Shown piece after piece: positions 42,401-51,467 of a DNA stretch of 64,000 bases. Numbering within the stretch: the first letter of the stretch is position 1; every line of letters starts with the position of its first letter. The position numbers and the translations under genes were made by a program. The DNA lies in contig NZ_CP189974.1 of the NCBI RefSeq assembly GCF_051549785.1, positions 496,001 through 560,000 on the forward strand, written 5' to 3'. This DNA comes from Caldatribacterium sp051549785. Lineage in GTDB: Bacteria > Atribacterota > Atribacteria > Atribacterales > Caldatribacteriaceae. Below the pieces are notes generated by a model. That model saw nothing but the letters and a program-made list of their open reading frames with translations. It did no database searches and was not told the DNA's origin.

Positions 42401-42412
42401 CATACCAGTATG
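42401..42412 (-). promoter_or_regulatory. AraR-type operator, importer promoter
   Basis: CATACCAGTATG palindrome (minus: CATACTGGTATG) about 30 bp downstream of the -10 box at 42443-42448. Matches the motif at 42674 and the half-sites before the AraR-like gene. Confidence 0.7.
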
Positions 42413-42442
42413 CAATTGGTGATAAATTTTGCAACCGGTTCT

Positions 42443-42471
42443 ATAATAAGGGTGTTGCGTTCCATTGTCAA
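42443..42471 (-). promoter_or_regulatory. Sigma-70 promoter of the arabinose importer operon
   Basis: On the minus strand, TTGACA (42466-42471), 17-bp spacer and TATTAT (42443-42448). It reads toward the binding-protein gene at 42262, with a long leader of about 170 bases. Confidence 0.85.
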
Positions 42472-42734
42472 TAACCAGAAGGGAAGCTGGCATCCAGCAC
42501 GGTGAATTTCTCGGAAACTCGGAGAACTCCTACCTCCTGCACCCGAATCGGAGATCCCGGCATGCAAGTGCTTCGGGATTTTCTGAACCAGAACACTCTG
42601 GAGAGGCTCAAGCGCAGAGAGAGCCCCAAAAACGGGAGGAGAAAGGACACGAGGATCTCCGGTGGCGCTCATTCATACCGGTATGATTGTCTCTGAAACC
42701 TCTCCCGTGGTTCAGTGTTCAGGAAAAGGTGGCC
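42472..42734. other. Gene-free stretch between AraR-like gene and importer promoter
   Basis: 263 bases with no supported gene. A perfect palindrome TCATACCGGTATGA at 42674-42687 is the only clear element; short inverted repeats elsewhere do not form a recognised RNA. Confidence 0.5.
42674..42687. promoter_or_regulatory. Perfect AraR-type palindrome
   Basis: TCATACCGGTATGA is exactly symmetrical and matches the CATACC(A/G)GTATG motif at 42401. It lies 47 bases after the AraR-like stop, about 200 bp upstream of the importer -35, a possible distal site for looping. Confidence 0.7.
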
Positions 42735-43883
42735 TTACTCAATCTGACGGCAGGAATTCCGCTCCACAAGCTCCGTAGGAAAGATCGTCTGTACCGGCAC
42801 AAGCTGAGGTTCTCTGATGCGGTGCAGGATTCTCTGGGTAGCGTACCTCCCCATCTCCCGCTTGTAGACCCGTACAGTTGTGAGCGAAACAAAGGCATTT
42901 GAGGATATCGGAGCATCATCAAAGCCCACAATGCTCAGGTCCTCTGGAATCCGTAGGCCCTGTTCCCTCGCCGCCTTCATGGCACCGATAGCCATTTCGT
43001 CATTGGTGGCAAAAACGGCTGTCATTGACACACCGCGCTTAAGGAGGCGTTCCATGGCGAGGTATCCGCTCTCCATGCTCCAGTCACCGTACTCCACAAG
43101 CTTTTCATCATACCCAATCCCGGCCCGACGCAGCGCAGCCCGGTAACCCTGGAAACGTTCCTGGGCAGAGCGGTTGTATCGTGTGGGGTGATTGATCAGA
43201 CCTATGGCCCGGTGCCCAAGGCGGATGAGATAGCTGACCGCCTGATAGGCCCCACCAAAGTTATCTATAAGAAGCATATCCGTCTTGAGGGAGCGAGGTA
43301 TAATTGAAGGATTCACAAGGACCACCGGCACCGGAGAGGCCTCAAGGAGCTGGGCAAAGGCAGAGGAAGCCAGTTCGCAGACGATAAGCCCGTCGACCTT
43401 ATTCAAAAACTCCCTGAATTTCGACTTCTCAGTCGGTGTGTCCTGGTACACAGCAAAGAAGAGCAGGTGGAAATCGTTCCTCTGTAGCTCATGGCTGGCC
43501 CCTTCAAAGACCTCTGAGTAAAAAGGCATCCAGGACACCCTTCCGTTCTCGGTAACGTGCGCCTGGATATCTGGGCGAGAGCGGTCAAGGGCAGAGAGAA
43601 AGACCACAAAACCAATGTTCCCGGTGCGGTGCAGGGAGGTCGCACGGGAACTATCGGCTCCGGCTACAAAAGTCCCCTTTCCGGGTACCCGGACGAGAAT
43701 GCCCTCATGCATCAGGGCAAGGATGGCCTTTCTGATGCTGCTCCGGCTGGCCTGGCATCTCTCGCTGAGTTCCCGCTCTGAAGGAATCCTCCCCCCAGGT
43801 TGTATACCCTCGTCCCGAATGACAGCCTTAATGGTCTCCTGGAGCGCCACATGGAGCGGTCGTAATCCCTTCCTTCGGCCCAT
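42735..43883 (-). CDS. AraR-type repressor (GntR HTH + LacI-like sensor)
   Basis: 382 residues. The N-terminal GntR winged helix (IPSERELSERCQASRSSIRK, then EGILVRVPGKGTFV) is fused to a LacI/PBP sensor (residues ~95-380, ending VVGFDDAPIS...). This domain order is that of AraR, the L-arabinose repressor. ATG at 43883 is chosen because GGAGG lies 7 bases upstream. Its gene lies between two arabinanase-type groups, and CATACC-GTATG palindromes occur on both sides. Arabinose as inducer is inferred from the neighbours. Confidence 0.92.
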   Translation of the reverse strand: MGRRKGLRPLHVALQETIKAVIRDEGIQPGGRIPSERELSERCQASRSSIRKAILALMHEGILVRVPGKGTFVAGADSSRATSLHRTGNIGFVVFLSALDRSRPDIQAHVTENGRVSWMPFYSEVFEGASHELQRNDFHLLFFAVYQDTPTEKSKFREFLNKVDGLIVCELASSAFAQLLEASPVPVVLVNPSIIPRSLKTDMLLIDNFGGAYQAVSYLIRLGHRAIGLINHPTRYNRSAQERFQGYRAALRRAGIGYDEKLVEYGDWSMESGYLAMERLLKRGVSMTAVFATNDEMAIGAMKAAREQGLRIPEDLSIVGFDDAPISSNAFVSLTTVRVYKREMGRYATQRILHRIREPQLVPVQTIFPTELVERNSCRQIE

Positions 43884-43927
43884 TTTCTGCCTCCATCCCA
43901 CCTGGTCTTCTGTCCTCATTGCATATT

Positions 43928-43979
43928 GTATACCTGTTACGAAAAACTTTCTATTACCAGTACAATTCATACCAGATGT
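43928..43979. promoter_or_regulatory. Cluster of AraR-like half-sites upstream of the repressor gene
   Basis: GTATACCTGTTAC (43928-43940), TTACCAGTACAA (43954-43965) and CATACCAGATG (43969-43979) each share the (T)ACCAG/TACTGG core of the palindromes at 42401 and 42674. They lie 45-96 bp upstream of the repressor start and suggest autoregulation; none is perfectly symmetrical. Confidence 0.5.
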
Positions 43980-44034
43980 GTTGAAGAAAAAACGCTGCAT
44001 CGCCTGCCATTTCCGGTAGGTTTCCTGGGAAACA

Positions 44035-44063
44035 CCTGTGCCGGCTCCTGGAGCCGGCACAGG
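44035..44063 (-). terminator. Terminator after the cytosolic GH51 gene
   Basis: 14-bp perfect inverted repeat CCTGTGCCGGCTCC / GGAGCCGGCACAGG with a single-base centre, 15 bases past the GH51 stop on the minus strand. Followed by TGTTTC, a short U-rich tail. Confidence 0.8.
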
Positions 44064-44077
44064 GCACTCAGAGGTCT

Positions 44078-45571
44078 TCAGACAGCTTCCGGCAGAGCCT
44101 TCTCAAGAGGAATCTCAAGCACCCACAGGGTGTGGGGAGGAAGGGAGTACGGGCTTTCCGAGAGGGCAACGGTGCGGGATACCGAAACCACCCGGTCTGG
44201 AGAGGCAAAATCGTTCCCGGCAAGAACATCCGGAGCGGTCAGCTCAAAAAGCCGCCCCTCCTTCCCTGCGGGAATATCGGAGAGGTCCACCACAACCTCG
44301 CAGGGTTCGTCTCTGTGGAAATTCACTATGGCCAGCGAGAGGACATTCCGGGAGGGATCATACGTTGCCGAGGCATCGAAGTAGGGGACCCGCTCCAGAG
44401 CAAAGGAGCTCCGACCCTTGAGGAAGCTCTTTGCCCGGATGGCATAGGAGTCCGCCAGGACCTCGCACCCAAGCCGCACAGTTCCCGTGTGGTTCACGAA
44501 GAGGTCAAAGACGTGGTAGATAGGGGTGAGGACCATGGCGTCTTTCCGGGTCTTGATCATCCCCAGGGCGTTCACCATCTGGGCGAGATTTGCCATACCC
44601 ACGACGTCGCTTAAGCGGTGTAGAACAAGGAAAATCCCTGCGGCAAAGAGGGCGTCCTTCAGGGTGTAGGGCTCCTCAAGGTAGACGATGCCCTTTTCCT
44701 GGGCCTCCTCCTCCGGGTCCACCTGGTACCAGACATTCCACTCGTCAAAGGCAATCTTCACGTGGTCCATGCGGGTGCTTTTGATGAGGCCGGCAAGGAG
44801 CTTCAGGCGCTCTTCCACATAATAGGCTGCCGCAACGGTTTCATAGTAGTCCTCAGACCCGTGGTACTGATGGATGGAGATGAAGTCGATGACCTTCCCG
44901 GCGTGCTTGAGAACGGTGAGGTCCCATTCCGGGTCATCGGCCCCAACGGCGATAATCTGGATTGAGGGGTCCAGGGCCTTCATGAACATGGCAAACTGGC
45001 GGAGTTTCTCCGCATACTCCCGGGCACTGCAGTGCCCCACCTGCCACGGTCCGTAGACCTCGTTGCCCACGCCCCAGTACTTCACCCGGTACGGCTCGGG
45101 ATGACCAAACGTTTTGCGCATTTCGGCGTACTTTGTGGGGGTATCGAGGTTACAGTACTCCAGCCAGTGCAGGGCCTCATCCAGAGTCCCGGTCCCAAGG
45201 CTCACCGCAAGGTACGGTTCGGCTCCAATCCTTCGACAGTACTCTATGAATTCATCCGTCCCGAAGCGATTGGTCTCAATCCCTCCCCAGACGTAGTTGA
45301 TGAGCTTTGGTCGTCTTTCCCTGGGGCCGATACCGTCTTCCCAGTGGTAGGCCGAAGCAAAATTCCCCCCGGGCCAGCGGAGGACAGGACACTTGATGCG
45401 CCGCACTGCCTCAAGAACATCTTTGCGGAACCCCGAAGAGTCTGCAAGAGGTGAGTCTTCGTCGAACACCCCACCGTAGATACACCGGCCGAGGTGCTCG
45501 ATGAAATGCCCGTAGATGAGTGGACTAATGGTTCCGGTTTTTACTCCCCAGACTTTCACGTGAGCGTTCAT
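44078..45571 (-). CDS. abfA: GH51 alpha-L-arabinofuranosidase (cytosolic)
   Basis: 497 residues with no signal peptide, so it works on imported arabino-oligosaccharides. YGHFIEHLGRCIYGG at the N-terminus, acid/base Glu in GVGNEVYGPWQVGH near residue 175 and nucleophile Glu in KIAFDEWNVWY near 295 are the GH51 catalytic set. The ATG at 45571 follows GGGAGGAAGG; its first 47 bases overlap the end of the secreted GH51 gene. It is the last gene of the xylanase-arabinofuranosidase operon. Confidence 0.95.
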   Translation of the reverse strand: MNAHVKVWGVKTGTISPLIYGHFIEHLGRCIYGGVFDEDSPLADSSGFRKDVLEAVRRIKCPVLRWPGGNFASAYHWEDGIGPRERRPKLINYVWGGIETNRFGTDEFIEYCRRIGAEPYLAVSLGTGTLDEALHWLEYCNLDTPTKYAEMRKTFGHPEPYRVKYWGVGNEVYGPWQVGHCSAREYAEKLRQFAMFMKALDPSIQIIAVGADDPEWDLTVLKHAGKVIDFISIHQYHGSEDYYETVAAAYYVEERLKLLAGLIKSTRMDHVKIAFDEWNVWYQVDPEEEAQEKGIVYLEEPYTLKDALFAAGIFLVLHRLSDVVGMANLAQMVNALGMIKTRKDAMVLTPIYHVFDLFVNHTGTVRLGCEVLADSYAIRAKSFLKGRSSFALERVPYFDASATYDPSRNVLSLAIVNFHRDEPCEVVVDLSDIPAGKEGRLFELTAPDVLAGNDFASPDRVVSVSRTVALSESPYSLPPHTLWVLEIPLEKALPEAV

Positions 45572-48026
45572 CGTCCTTCCTCCCTTCAAGGGTTTCAATC
45601 CTCAGGATAGTGACCGAAAAGGGTGGGAAAACATGGGAAAACGAGCGGGAAAGGCCGAAAAGGGGTATCTCGCGAGGAACGATGTTGAAAGGTTCCAGGA
45701 AGCTATTTTCGTCTTCAGGATCCCCCGCAAGCACCAGGGCCTTCCCTCTTCCGGTCAGCTCCACTTCACCGGAGATGGTAACCACGGTGTGTTTCTCCTC
45801 AGGAAAAGGATTGACCACCTTGACGATGATGTCTCCCGAACCTCTGTCGAAACTCGCCACATGGTACAGGGGCCTGAGACCCGTTGTATCCTCAACCTCG
45901 TGAATGAGGGTGCCATCAAGAAAGCAGCGGATCCTTCGCCCTGAAACCTCGATTCGCAGATGGTAGAAGCGATCGTTTTCAACCGTCAGGGGAACGCTTT
46001 TGCTGAGGGCGATTTTTTGTCCTGCAATGGCCTTCTCGACTACGGAAACCGTGTTGCCGAAGCCCCCAACGTTCCAGAGATAGTAGTTGAAGTCATTCTG
46101 AACCCCAAAGAAAACGAGGAATCCCTCGCTGCCACCGATTTTCTTTGCCAAAACCTTAACGACGCAGTCGCCCCAAGGCTTCTCCCCGAGATAAACCCGG
46201 CAGTCTTCACCAAAACTTCGCTGTCGCAAAAGCCCACCCCGTGCTTCCCAGACGCCCCGATACCACCTCCACCTCCGTCCTTCCTCAAAGCCCTCTTCGA
46301 AAAGCACATTCCCCTGGGGATCCAGAACCCGCACGAAGTCAAAGGCCACCTGGGTTCCCCAGCTCCCCAGACCCATAAGGCCCCGGATGGGTGGAAAATC
46401 CTTTTCCCTGGGACACTCAAGAGCGGAAGGGAGGACAAAGTCCCCGAGGTTCGTGCTGAAAAGGTACTGGACGTAGTAACTCGGGGTTCCGAAGACCCGA
46501 AGGTTATCGAACCAGATGAGGTCTGGAACCCACTGCGACCACCCCACCCGGTTGAAGAGGGGAGCATAGGAAGCCATAACGACGACGTCGGCGTTACGTT
46601 CAATCCCGGTCATGAACGCCGCCTCGGCTAAAGCCGCTTCGAGGGTATTCCTCCGTCCCAGGGTGTGGGCCGCGTACTCTCCCACCATGACTTTCGGGCC
46701 CCCGCGGTCGTAGGCATCGTACCGACTGGCATTGGCCAGAAACCACTGGGGAGGCATGTACATGTGCTCATCGACGATGTCAACCCCGTGGGCCTTTGCC
46801 CACTCCCAGGCTTTTTCAAAAATCGGACCGGCGGGAGAGGTTCCACTGGCAAGAATGAGCTGAATCTCTGGGAATCGCTCTTTTATGGCTTGCTGGAAGA
46901 GGGCAAAGCGCGCAAAATACTCCTCTCCCCAGTTCTTGTTGCCGATACCCAGATACTTCAACCCAAAGGGTTCCGGATGGCCACTTTCTGCCCGCGCTTT
47001 TCCCCAGGGACTCGTTGCCGGTTCGTTTGCGTACTCGATGAGGTCCAGGGCATCCTGGACCCATTCATCCATCTCCTCAAGGGGGACGAACTCCGCTCCC
47101 CGAACCTGGCACGAAATCCCTGCGTTGAGAATCGGCACAGGTTCTGCCCCGAGGTCCTCGGCAAGGAGAAAGTACTCGAAAAACCCCAGACCAAAAGACT
47201 GATGGTACCCCCAGAGATTCCACTGGGTCGGTCGCTCCACCACAGGACCAACAGTCTTCTTCCAGCGGTAGGCGTTCTCGAGGCGATGCCCCTCCACGAT
47301 GCACCCCCCGGGAAAGCGGAGGAACCCAGGTCGAAGTGCCGCAAGCATCTCCACAAGGTCCCGGCGCCAGCCATTGGCCCTGCCTTTCCAGGTATCTTCG
47401 GGGAAGAGGGAGACCATGTCGAGGGTCACGGATCCCTGGCCTTCCACATGCAGAACAAGACGAGCCGAGGGACAGCTCTCCTGGGGAGAGAGCCTGAGGG
47501 TGTATTCCCTCCACTCCGGATCAAGAACGGGAATTTCCTCCTCGGCGTACGTTTTCCCTGCCATATCTTCAAGGCTCACCCGCACGATCCCCGGAGATTG
47601 TCCTTCCATCCGGGCAAAAAGGGAAAAACGGTACGTCTTCCCCACTTCAATCGGGATCCCATCGTACCCCTCGTTGACCACCCTGCCCCTGCCTCCGGAG
47701 GGAGGAAACACAACCCGGAGATAGTGGGGGTTCTGCAGTAACAGGGGAGTATCGTCTTCAATGCCAAAGCGCACACCCTCATCTCCAGAGAATATCCAGC
47801 CCTCGGAAGGGTTCCGGTGCTCGAAGGAGCGATTTCGCACAAGCTCTGCGTATATCCCCCCATCGGCAGCATGGTTGATGTCCTCAAAGAAGATACCATA
47901 GAGCGTTCGGGGAATCTCGGGACCCTTCTTCGAGGCGTCGATAACAAGGTGGTACTCCGAGGCAAGAGCGAGGGAGGGGATAAAAAGAACAAAGAGCACG
48001 ACGGCCAGGAAAAGGCGTTTCTTCAC
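45525..48026 (-). CDS. Exported GH51-type arabinofuranosidase-like protein with Lys at the acid/base position
   Basis: 833 residues with a signal peptide (LFLAVVLFVLFIPSLALA). The first part includes YGIFFEDINHAADGGIYAEL and a carbohydrate-binding-like beta domain (residues ~60-230); the catalytic barrel follows, and a C-terminal jelly-roll region contains a concanavalin-like segment. The nucleophile Glu is present (VMVGEYAAHT), but the acid/base motif reads GIGNKNWG: Lys364 (codon AAG at 46935-46937) replaces the expected Glu. A single base change would restore GAG. It may be catalytically weak or a binding protein. GTG at 48026 overlaps the GH10 stop by 4 bases (GTGA), with GGGAGGG upstream. 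Confidence 0.9.
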   Translation of the reverse strand: MKKRLFLAVVLFVLFIPSLALASEYHLVIDASKKGPEIPRTLYGIFFEDINHAADGGIYAELVRNRSFEHRNPSEGWIFSGDEGVRFGIEDDTPLLLQNPHYLRVVFPPSGGRGRVVNEGYDGIPIEVGKTYRFSLFARMEGQSPGIVRVSLEDMAGKTYAEEEIPVLDPEWREYTLRLSPQESCPSARLVLHVEGQGSVTLDMVSLFPEDTWKGRANGWRRDLVEMLAALRPGFLRFPGGCIVEGHRLENAYRWKKTVGPVVERPTQWNLWGYHQSFGLGFFEYFLLAEDLGAEPVPILNAGISCQVRGAEFVPLEEMDEWVQDALDLIEYANEPATSPWGKARAESGHPEPFGLKYLGIGNKNWGEEYFARFALFQQAIKERFPEIQLILASGTSPAGPIFEKAWEWAKAHGVDIVDEHMYMPPQWFLANASRYDAYDRGGPKVMVGEYAAHTLGRRNTLEAALAEAAFMTGIERNADVVVMASYAPLFNRVGWSQWVPDLIWFDNLRVFGTPSYYVQYLFSTNLGDFVLPSALECPREKDFPPIRGLMGLGSWGTQVAFDFVRVLDPQGNVLFEEGFEEGRRWRWYRGVWEARGGLLRQRSFGEDCRVYLGEKPWGDCVVKVLAKKIGGSEGFLVFFGVQNDFNYYLWNVGGFGNTVSVVEKAIAGQKIALSKSVPLTVENDRFYHLRIEVSGRRIRCFLDGTLIHEVEDTTGLRPLYHVASFDRGSGDIIVKVVNPFPEEKHTVVTISGEVELTGRGKALVLAGDPEDENSFLEPFNIVPREIPLFGLSRSFSHVFPPFSVTILRIETLEGRKDDERSRESLGSKNRNH

Positions 48027-49447
48027 TTTTTCTTCCCTCCCACTTGAAGCACAAAGGCATTCGAAGCGCCGCTTCTCACAAAAAAGAAGTGTTCTTCTTG
48101 CTCTCCCGAGGGAGCCGTAGTTAGGACCCGGTAATTCCCGGGAAATCCGCGAAATGCTACCGTTCCGTCCGCACCGGTACAAAGGCGGACCCTTGTCTTC
48201 CACTCCCGGTGAATGAGGTCCTTCAGGACGAAATACATGGGCTTTACCGTGAAATCGTCTCTCAGGAAGCCGCTCCCCGGCTGCCAGGCTCGATAGAAAT
48301 TCCAGTAGGTTATGGCTGAAACCGCAGGATGACTGAAAAAGACCGTGTAGAAGACTTTCAGAAGTTCCGCCTGGAGCAACTCGGCTTCCCCCGGCGAAAC
48401 CCCGAAAGCACCCACCACCGCGGGCAGAGGAATCTGGAATTCTGTAATGTGAATGGGCTTCCCCAGAGTGGCAAGTTCATCCAGAGCAGAGCGAATGTCC
48501 TCAAGCGACTCCAGGTGTCTTTTGATGTCCTCAGCGGTGAAAAGGTGTGCCTCAACGCCGATGACGTCCACAGGGACACTGGCTTCAAGGAGCTTTCGGG
48601 CCTTTTCCATAAACCGCTTTCGTATGTTCCCATCAAGCAACATCCCGAATTCATTAAGCACAAGGATGGCCTGGGGGTCTATTTCCTTTACCGCCCTGAA
48701 GGCCTCAGCAACGTACTCAGGACCCAGACCCTCAAACCAGGGCTGGACAACAGGCTCGTTCACCACATCCCACAGGTGCACAGGGCCTTTAAAATCCTGA
48801 ACCTCCCGGCGTATGCGCCCAAAAAGCGCTTCCCTTACTTCTTCCCAGCGACCGGCACGTCCCTTCATCCACACCCAGGAAGGAACCCCAACACCCGGAG
48901 GATTTCCCCACACCAGGGTATGCCCCTTCACAGGAACCCCGTGGTCCTGCAGCCACCTGGCGATACGGTATGCCGCCTCTTTCAGAGGGAACCGACCGGG
49001 CCCAGGTTCGTAGTCTTTCCAGTAAAAGGCAGGAAGCGTGGCAAAGTTGAAGAGTTCAAGGTACAGGCGCTGGTACTCTGCAATCTTTTCCGGGGGCAGA
49101 GGTTGCACCCCAAATCGTCCGCCACGGGAATAGGCTCTGGGAGCAAAGGCGAAAATGAGGTACTCCGGAGCGTTGCCAAAGAGGAACTCATGGGATACCT
49201 GCTCACAAAAAACTTCTACGTTCTCGAGCTTCTGCCCATTTTCGTCCACAACCTCAATGCGTACCGGGAGCCTGCGAAACTTTTCAATGGCCTCCTGGAA
49301 TGGCGAAAGGTCAACAGGGGTTCTGAAGGTGTCGATAACGAGGCTGCATTCCGAGGCCGGAGTGGGGGAGAAGGAGGACAAAGCAAAAAAGAACAGCGCA
49401 AGAAAGATAATCCCTCTTCTTTCGCCCAAGAGACAGGAAAGATTCAC
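48023..49447 (-). CDS. GH10 endo-1,4-beta-xylanase (exported)
   Basis: About 474 residues. Signal-like hydrophobic stretch (IIFLALFFFALSSF) near residue 15, then a beta-rich N-terminal part, then the GH10 barrel. Acid/base Glu is in LWDVVNEPVVQPW, nucleophile Glu in IHITEFQIPL, and the substrate-binding segment VKGHTLVWGNP is present. A small C-terminal beta domain (GFPGNYRVLTTAP...) follows. The start is uncertain: GTG at 49447 is used here, TTG at 49429 or 49495 also possible, none with a strong ribosome site. First gene of the hemicellulose operon; cuts xylan main chain outside the cell. Confidence 0.9.
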   Translation of the reverse strand: MNLSCLLGERRGIIFLALFFFALSSFSPTPASECSLVIDTFRTPVDLSPFQEAIEKFRRLPVRIEVVDENGQKLENVEVFCEQVSHEFLFGNAPEYLIFAFAPRAYSRGGRFGVQPLPPEKIAEYQRLYLELFNFATLPAFYWKDYEPGPGRFPLKEAAYRIARWLQDHGVPVKGHTLVWGNPPGVGVPSWVWMKGRAGRWEEVREALFGRIRREVQDFKGPVHLWDVVNEPVVQPWFEGLGPEYVAEAFRAVKEIDPQAILVLNEFGMLLDGNIRKRFMEKARKLLEASVPVDVIGVEAHLFTAEDIKRHLESLEDIRSALDELATLGKPIHITEFQIPLPAVVGAFGVSPGEAELLQAELLKVFYTVFFSHPAVSAITYWNFYRAWQPGSGFLRDDFTVKPMYFVLKDLIHREWKTRVRLCTGADGTVAFRGFPGNYRVLTTAPSGEQEEHFFFVRSGASNAFVLQVGGKKK

Positions 49448-49575
49448 ATCATCCGTAAACACGCAGGGATACCTTGAAAGACTCGCGTTGGGCAACTTTT
49501 CGCCCTGCCTTCTTCGTGCCAGAATACTAAGAGGTTTTCACCCCATCGCTGTCGATTTAAACCCTTCCCGGACCC

Positions 49576-50586
49576 TCATTGGTATAAATAGCATGCTACC
49601 CAATGTCGCTTAGAATCAACCTCAATCAGTTCCGGCCTAAATCTGGCACATACATCCCTACCACATGAACACCTTGGAGAAAACCTACAGCCTTCGGGCG
49701 GATCGATAAGATTGACTGGACTGCCCGGTATGGGTCTTTTTTCCGTTCTGTCGCCTATAACAGGCATCGATGAAAGCAAAAACCGGGTATAGGGATGAAG
49801 TGGATTAGTGAAAATAGACTCCGTCAGGCCATATTCTACGATACATCCACCATACATGACTGCCATCATGTTTGCCAAACCGGGAATCAGCGAGATGTCG
49901 TGAGTGATGAAAACAATCATGCTCCCAAGGGCAGCCTGGATGTCACTTAAAAGCTGCAGAATGTTCTTCTGGGTAACAACATCAAGGGCAGACGTCGGCT
50001 CGTCTGCAATAATCACAGCCGGATTCAGGAAGGTAGCCAGCGCTATGACCACTCTCTGCCTCATGCCTCCCGAAAGCTCAAACGGGTAAACCCGCAAAAC
50101 ATAGGGAGGAAGGTCCACCATTTCCAAATGGTTCTTGATCTTCTCTTCGTCGAATACCACATTATGAGACGTTGTCAAATCGTAAAAAATGTCCCTTAGT
50201 CTCCTGACAGGATTGAGCGCACTCAACGAACCTTGGGGAACACAGGAAATCTTCTTCCACCAGGCATCCTTCAGGGTATTCTTCGTGGGAGACAGCTCGT
50301 ACTCCTGGTCGCCAAAGCGATAGCAAACCCTTCCCTCCTTAACCAAAAGGAATGACCCCACCGCTCCGTACAGGACCCTTGCCAGGGTAGTCTTGCCACA
50401 ACCGGATTCTCCTACAATTGCCAGGAAGTTGCTCCCCTCTATGCTCAGCGATACACCCTCAACAGCCTTAACTTCCTTGGTAACCCCGAACTGCTCGGTC
50501 ATATAGTACGCCCTCAGGTTCTCCACCTCTAAGAGAACGGTTTCTCGCCTTCCGGTTTTCTGAATGACTTTTTGGTCAACGCTCAT
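49576..50586 (-). CDS. Oligopeptide/oligosaccharide ABC importer ATPase, DppD type
   Basis: 336 residues. Walker A GESGCGKTTLARV near residue 75, signature LSGGMRQRVVIALA and Walker B VIIADEPTSALDV are intact, followed by the C-terminal Opp extension with a Cys cluster (GCRFSPRCSCGRDVC). The ATG at 50586 overlaps the permease stop as ATGA. It is the last gene of the 55606-49576 set, and the GH10 xylanase follows 128 bases later on the same strand. Confidence 0.93.
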   Translation of the reverse strand: MSVDQKVIQKTGRRETVLLEVENLRAYYMTEQFGVTKEVKAVEGVSLSIEGSNFLAIVGESGCGKTTLARVLYGAVGSFLLVKEGRVCYRFGDQEYELSPTKNTLKDAWWKKISCVPQGSLSALNPVRRLRDIFYDLTTSHNVVFDEEKIKNHLEMVDLPPYVLRVYPFELSGGMRQRVVIALATFLNPAVIIADEPTSALDVVTQKNILQLLSDIQAALGSMIVFITHDISLIPGLANMMAVMYGGCIVEYGLTESIFTNPLHPYTRFLLSSMPVIGDRTEKRPIPGSPVNLIDPPEGCRFSPRCSCGRDVCARFRPELIEVDSKRHWVACYLYQ

Positions 50587-51446
50587 TGGGTCACTACCCT
50601 CGCTTGCGGACTGATGAAATCGGTCATGCTGACGAAGAGAAGGTAAAGCGACGTGAAAAGGAGAATTACGAATAACACCGGGAAAAGAATCCACCACCAG
50701 GCACCCATCACCAGGGCCTGTTGCTGTATTGCCCAGTACGTTATGGTTCCCATGGTTGGGACATCTAAGGGGGTAAGACCAAGGACTGATAAGGTCACTT
50801 CAAGACCAAGCGACCAGAGCATGTTATTAATGGTCGTTGCAAATACAATGGGAAGAACATGGGGCAGGTACTCCTGGAAGACCAGCCCCAAAGTGCTTCT
50901 CCCCGAGAACAAGGCAGTAACCGTAAACCTCCGCTCTCTCAAACTTAGAACCTGGGACCTTATCAGCCTTGCATCCCAGGGCCACCCAAAAAAGGCCAGC
51001 ACCATGGCAAGCATCGGAAAACTCATTTCCTTTGCCAGAAGCTTTAAGAATATCAGTATCGGAAAAATGGGCAAGACAATCAGAGAGTCGCAAAAAAGGA
51101 TGAGCGCCTGGTCTATTGCCCCTCCTTTATACCCCGCGATAATGCCAACCATCATCGCTATGAGGCGAGAGAGCGCAGCCACCCCCAGGCCAAAGATAAG
51201 CGAATTCTTGAGCGCAAAGGTCATAATCCAGAAAAGATCCTGCCCCCTTCCATTCGTCCCGAAAGGGTGACTCCACGAAGGCGGGCGGTTAATCGGAACG
51301 TAATAGGATGCACGAGGGTCATAGGGAGAAAAGGTCGACAACACTGCAAAAACTACCAGCGCAATGAGAACGGGCAAAGAAATTTTGAATCGCACATCCC
51401 GTTCAAGCAATCGAACCACTGCTTTCGACATTGCAACAACAGGCAT
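50583..51446 (-). CDS. Opp-family ABC importer permease, DppC type
   Basis: 287 residues, five to six predicted helices, N-terminal segment LPVLIALVVFAVLSTFSPYDP and HPFGTNGRGQDLFW, the DppC/OppC hallmark. ATG at 51446 follows GGAGGTGCG. It overlaps the DppD-type ATPase gene by 4 bases and lies 21 bases downstream of the DppB-type permease. Forms the pore with it. Confidence 0.93.
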   Translation of the reverse strand: MPVVAMSKAVVRLLERDVRFKISLPVLIALVVFAVLSTFSPYDPRASYYVPINRPPSWSHPFGTNGRGQDLFWIMTFALKNSLIFGLGVAALSRLIAMMVGIIAGYKGGAIDQALILFCDSLIVLPIFPILIFLKLLAKEMSFPMLAMVLAFFGWPWDARLIRSQVLSLRERRFTVTALFSGRSTLGLVFQEYLPHVLPIVFATTINNMLWSLGLEVTLSVLGLTPLDVPTMGTITYWAIQQQALVMGAWWWILFPVLFVILLFTSLYLLFVSMTDFISPQARVVTQ

Positions 51447-51467
51447 TCCGTCGCACCTCCAGCCTGA

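Noticed and set aside
42541..42600. tRNA-like TTCGAAT/CCCGAATCGG pattern
   Set aside because: No complete cloverleaf; acceptor and anticodon arms missing. No tRNA or rRNA was found in the window.
44078..45571. Two-frame plus-strand open frames across both GH51 genes
   Set aside because: Shadows of the GH51 codon pattern; catalytic motifs lie only on the minus strand.
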